From an uncultured Lachnospiraceae bacterium (lineage in GTDB: Bacteria; Bacillota; Clostridia; Lachnospirales; Lachnospiraceae): a stretch of 9,936 nt of DNA. Under the pieces are notes generated by a model. It made no database searches. It had not been told where the DNA came from and saw nothing but the letters and a program-made list of their open reading frames with translations. The DNA lies in contig CAKRJK010000030.1 of NCBI GenBank assembly GCA_934351705.1, forward strand, positions 1-9,936, given 5' to 3'. Below are positions 8,561 through 9,936 of the stretch, one piece after another. Every line of letters starts with the position of its first letter. Within the stretch, counting starts at the first letter, position 1. Both the position numbers and the translations under genes were made by a program.

Positions 8561-8650
8561 TCTCCCAAACCTTAAGAAATGCGCGAAAGCTCTCAAATCT
8601 TGATTTAGAGTACGCAATCCGCCGCTTGGAGGAAAATCAAACAGAATCCA
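8561..8650. other. Unassigned stretch between hairpin and regulator remnant
   Basis: This stretch has no supportable gene. Short open frames exist on both strands: 42 codons from ATG at 8545 to 8673 on the plus strand, and 63 codons on the minus strand over 8531-8722. Neither has a proper ribosome binding site or a recognisable motif. It sits exactly where the missing N-terminal part of the regulator remnant would be expected, so it may be inserted or replacement sequence, possibly a repeat continuous with the hairpin. This cannot be settled without comparing genomes. Confidence 0.3.
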
Positions 8651-8836
8651 TTGCGTTTTTGCGGCAGCCATAGGGAGGCGGGAGAACGCTATCAAAAGTT
8701 GATGGAGTATATTGACAAACACAAGATGGAAGTGACGGGATTTTCCAGAGAAATCACGATGATTGATTACGGACTCACCGATAATACAGACAAATTCGTC
8801 ACGGAAATCCGTATCCCGGTTTTATCAGAAACATAA
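8651..8836 (+). pseudogene. Remnant of a MerR-type regulator: C-terminal GyrI-like effector-binding domain
   Basis: About 61 codons match the end of the small-molecule binding (GyrI-like/AraC_E_bind) domain found at the C-terminus of MerR-family drug- or effector-sensing regulators. The visible pattern is GSHREAGERYQKLMEYIDKH, then EVTGFSREITMIDYG, then FVTEIRIPV and TAA. The DNA-binding MerR helix-turn-helix, the coiled coil and the first half of the effector domain are absent. Upstream in the same frame there is a stop at 8606-8608 and no ATG. The formal TTG at 8651 has a GGAGG only at 8628-8632, about 18 bases away, which is too far. The simplest reading is a decayed or truncated gene rather than a working small protein. 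A single-module stand-alone GyrI-like protein is an alternative, but less likely. The family match is from memory of the motif pattern and not a search. Confidence 0.6.
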
Positions 8837-8844
8837 ATCACCTC

Positions 8845-8873
8845 TTGCAGTTTCAATATGAATGTGTTAAAAT
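8845..8873 (+). promoter_or_regulatory. Sigma-A type promoter of the pheS unit
   Basis: TTGCAG (8845-8850) as -35 and TAAAAT (8868-8873) as -10 are 17 bases apart, with an extended -10 TG at 8865-8866. The -10 matches the consensus at five of six positions. Transcription would start near 8880, just before the T-box leader, and only a few bases after the stop of the regulator remnant. Confidence 0.7.
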
Positions 8874-9086
8874 AATCGCAGTTTATAAGAAAAGGCTATG
8901 AATGTGTCAGTAGTCTATTGTACTTTTTACAGAGAGAGAATGTAACCGGCTGAGAGCATTCTTAAAGTAAGGCAACAGATGAATTTCCCACAGGAGCCGT
9001 CAGACTGAACAGGCAGTTGCCCGAGTAAGTTTGAACGATTCGTGCACGTTACGCATAAGATGAGTTTGCCTTAATGCGGCAAAAAT

Positions 9087-9120
9087 AAAGGTGGTACCAC
9101 GAAGATGAGCTTCGTCCTTT
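9087..9120 (+). promoter_or_regulatory. T-box antiterminator helix
   Basis: AAAGG (9087-9091) pairs with CCTTT (9116-9120) and ACGAAG (9099-9104) pairs with CTTCGT (9110-9115). This leaves the seven-base bulge TGGTACC (9092-9098) that receives the tRNA acceptor end, and a five-base loop (9105-9109). This is the textbook antiterminator shape with no mismatch. Confidence 0.88.
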
Positions 9121-9137
9121 TCGGACGGAGTTTTTTT
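9110..9137 (+). terminator. T-box regulated intrinsic terminator of the pheS leader
   Basis: CTTCGTCC (9110-9117) pairs with GGACGGAG (9123-9130) through eight pairs with one T-G wobble, around loop TTTTC, and is followed by seven T (9131-9137). The left arm is the same segment used by the antiterminator, so the two structures exclude each other. Confidence 0.9.
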
Positions 9138-9161
9138 ATTTTGTAAAAAAAGGAGACAGAG

Positions 9162-9936
9162 ATGAAAGAAAAACTCAAACAAATCAAAGAAGACGCACTG
9201 CGTCAGATCGAAGAATCCAAAGAATTAGGTTCTTTAAATGATGTCCGCGTTGCAATTTTAGGAAAAAAAGGAGAACTGACGGCGGTATTAAAAGGAATGA
9301 AGGATGTAAGTCCGGAAGACCGTCCGATGGTCGGACAGCTTGTCAATGAGACAAGAGAAGCCATCGAGCAGAAATTAGAAGAGACCAAAGCAAAATTAGA
9401 GCAGGCAGAGATGCAGAGACGCTTGGAAAAAGAAGTCATTGACGTAACACTTCCTGCAAAATCAAATAAAGTAGGACACCGTCATCCAAACACGATCGTA
9501 TTAGAAGAAGTAGAGCGGATTTTTGTCGGCATGGGATACGAAGTGTTGGAGGGACCGGAAGTTGAGGAGGATTACTACAACTTTGAAGCGTTAAATATTC
9601 CGGCAAACCATCCGGCAAAGGATGAGCAGGATACCTTTTACATTAATGAAGACATCGTACTTCGTACACAGACATCACCGGTTCAGGTGCGTGTAATGGA
9701 GCAGGGAAAAGTGCCGATCCGTATGTTGGCACCGGGAAGAGTGTTCCGCTCCGATGAAGTCGATGCAACACATTCACCGTCCTTCCATCAGATAGAGGGA
9801 ATGGTAATCGACAAAAACATTACTTTTTCCGATCTGAAAGGAACATTGGAAGAATTTGCAAAAGAATTGTTCGGTACGGATACCAAAGTAAAATTCCGTC
9901 CGCATCATTTCCCATTCACAGAGCCGAGTGCCGAGA
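9162..9936 (+). CDS. pheS: Phenylalanyl-tRNA synthetase subunit alpha (3' end outside window)
   Basis: PheS is the catalytic subunit of the alpha2beta2 phenylalanyl-tRNA synthetase, which charges tRNA-Phe with phenylalanine in the cytosol. The window holds 258 codons; the usual bacterial length is roughly 340, so about a quarter is missing. Residues 1 to about 88 are the charged, coiled-coil tRNA-binding arm (MKEKLKQIKEDALRQIEESK; LGKKGELTAVLKGM). The class II core follows with HPNTIVLEEVERIFVGMGYEV and GPEVEEDYYNFEALNIP. The motif 2 region is FRSDEVDATHSPSFHQIEG from F195. The start is ATG with AGGAG (9151-9155) six bases upstream, directly after the T-box terminator. Expression is probably controlled by that leader. 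pheT is expected immediately downstream but is not in view. Confidence 0.97.
   Translation, partial: MKEKLKQIKEDALRQIEESKELGSLNDVRVAILGKKGELTAVLKGMKDVSPEDRPMVGQLVNETREAIEQKLEETKAKLEQAEMQRRLEKEVIDVTLPAKSNKVGHRHPNTIVLEEVERIFVGMGYEVLEGPEVEEDYYNFEALNIPANHPAKDEQDTFYINEDIVLRTQTSPVQVRVMEQGKVPIRMLAPGRVFRSDEVDATHSPSFHQIEGMVIDKNITFSDLKGTLEEFAKELFGTDTKVKFRPHHFPFTEPSAE

Larger units (their letters stand above)
8880..9137 (+). ncRNA. T-box riboswitch leader of pheS (tRNA-Phe sensing)
   Basis: T-box leaders bind a specific tRNA and let transcription continue when that tRNA is uncharged. The stem I region (about 8907-9008) has a base helix formed by TCAG/TCT (8907-8916) with AGACTGA (9002-9008) and an AGAGAGAG run (8931-8938) matching the AGAGA motif. 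A small hairpin GAATG/CATTC (8938-8942 with 8957-8961) follows. A candidate specifier codon TTC (Phe) lies at 8985-8987 after GAAT. Stem III is TTTGCC/GGCAAA (9065-9070 with 9078-9083). The T-box itself, AAAGGTGGTACCACG, is at 9087-9101, with TGGT at 9092-9095 able to pair with ACCA at the tRNA end. It sits directly before pheS, so phenylalanine limitation should raise synthetase expression. The riboswitch class is secure; the exact specifier position and the fold of stem I are inferred. Confidence 0.93.

Noticed and set aside
8545..8673. Small 42-codon plus-strand open frame starting at ATG in the hairpin's right arm
   Set aside because: It has no ribosome binding site, the start sits inside a stable stem, and the reading frame differs from that of the regulator remnant it overlaps.
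8531..8722. 63-codon minus-strand open frame
   Set aside because: It overlaps both the hairpin and the recognisable plus-strand effector-domain remnant. I see no family motif and no convincing start.
9041..9048. Palindrome CGTGCACG as a possible protein operator
   Set aside because: It lies inside the T-box leader between stem I and stem III, where AACG (9034-9037) and CGTT (9047-9050) can also pair. RNA structure explains it better than a DNA-binding site.

Overview
The window looks like a stretch of chromosome from a Gram-positive Clostridia-type bacterium, most likely Lachnospiraceae. The evidence is a PolC-type (Gram-positive, exonuclease-containing) replicative DNA polymerase, a T-box riboswitch in front of pheS, strong AGGAGG ribosome binding sites, a moderate GC content (mid-40s by eye) and the gene order dxr-rseP-ispG-polC that is common in Clostridia. 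The genus cannot be fixed from the sequence alone. All supported genes are on the plus strand.

Bases 1-8425 form one tightly packed gene train. It holds the 3' end of dxr (MEP isoprenoid pathway), rseP (site-2 intramembrane metalloprotease), ispG (a late MEP step, [4Fe-4S] enzyme), polC (replicative DNA polymerase III alpha) and a class-3 type aldehyde dehydrogenase. Junctions are a 4-base overlap (dxr/rseP), 24 bases (rseP/ispG), 1 base (ispG/polC) and 10 bases (polC/aldehyde dehydrogenase). No terminator-like hairpin was noticed between them, so cotranscription and translational coupling are likely. The operon promoter lies upstream of the window.

Bases 8426-8836 are a non-operonic junction. 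They contain a long A/T-flanked hairpin that probably terminates the operon, a stretch of uncertain origin that may be a dispersed repeat, and a remnant of the C-terminal effector-binding (GyrI-like) domain of a MerR-type regulator, with its N-terminal part missing.

Bases 8837-9936 are the start of a second transcription unit: a good sigma-A type promoter, a T-box leader whose antiterminator and terminator can both be drawn base by base, and the first 258 codons of pheS (phenylalanyl-tRNA synthetase alpha), which runs off the window.

Most of the window is ordinary core genome. I do not see an undescribed defence, mobile or biosynthetic system. The parts most worth a second look are the 8426-8836 junction, the aldehyde dehydrogenase attached to polC, and the compact T-box.
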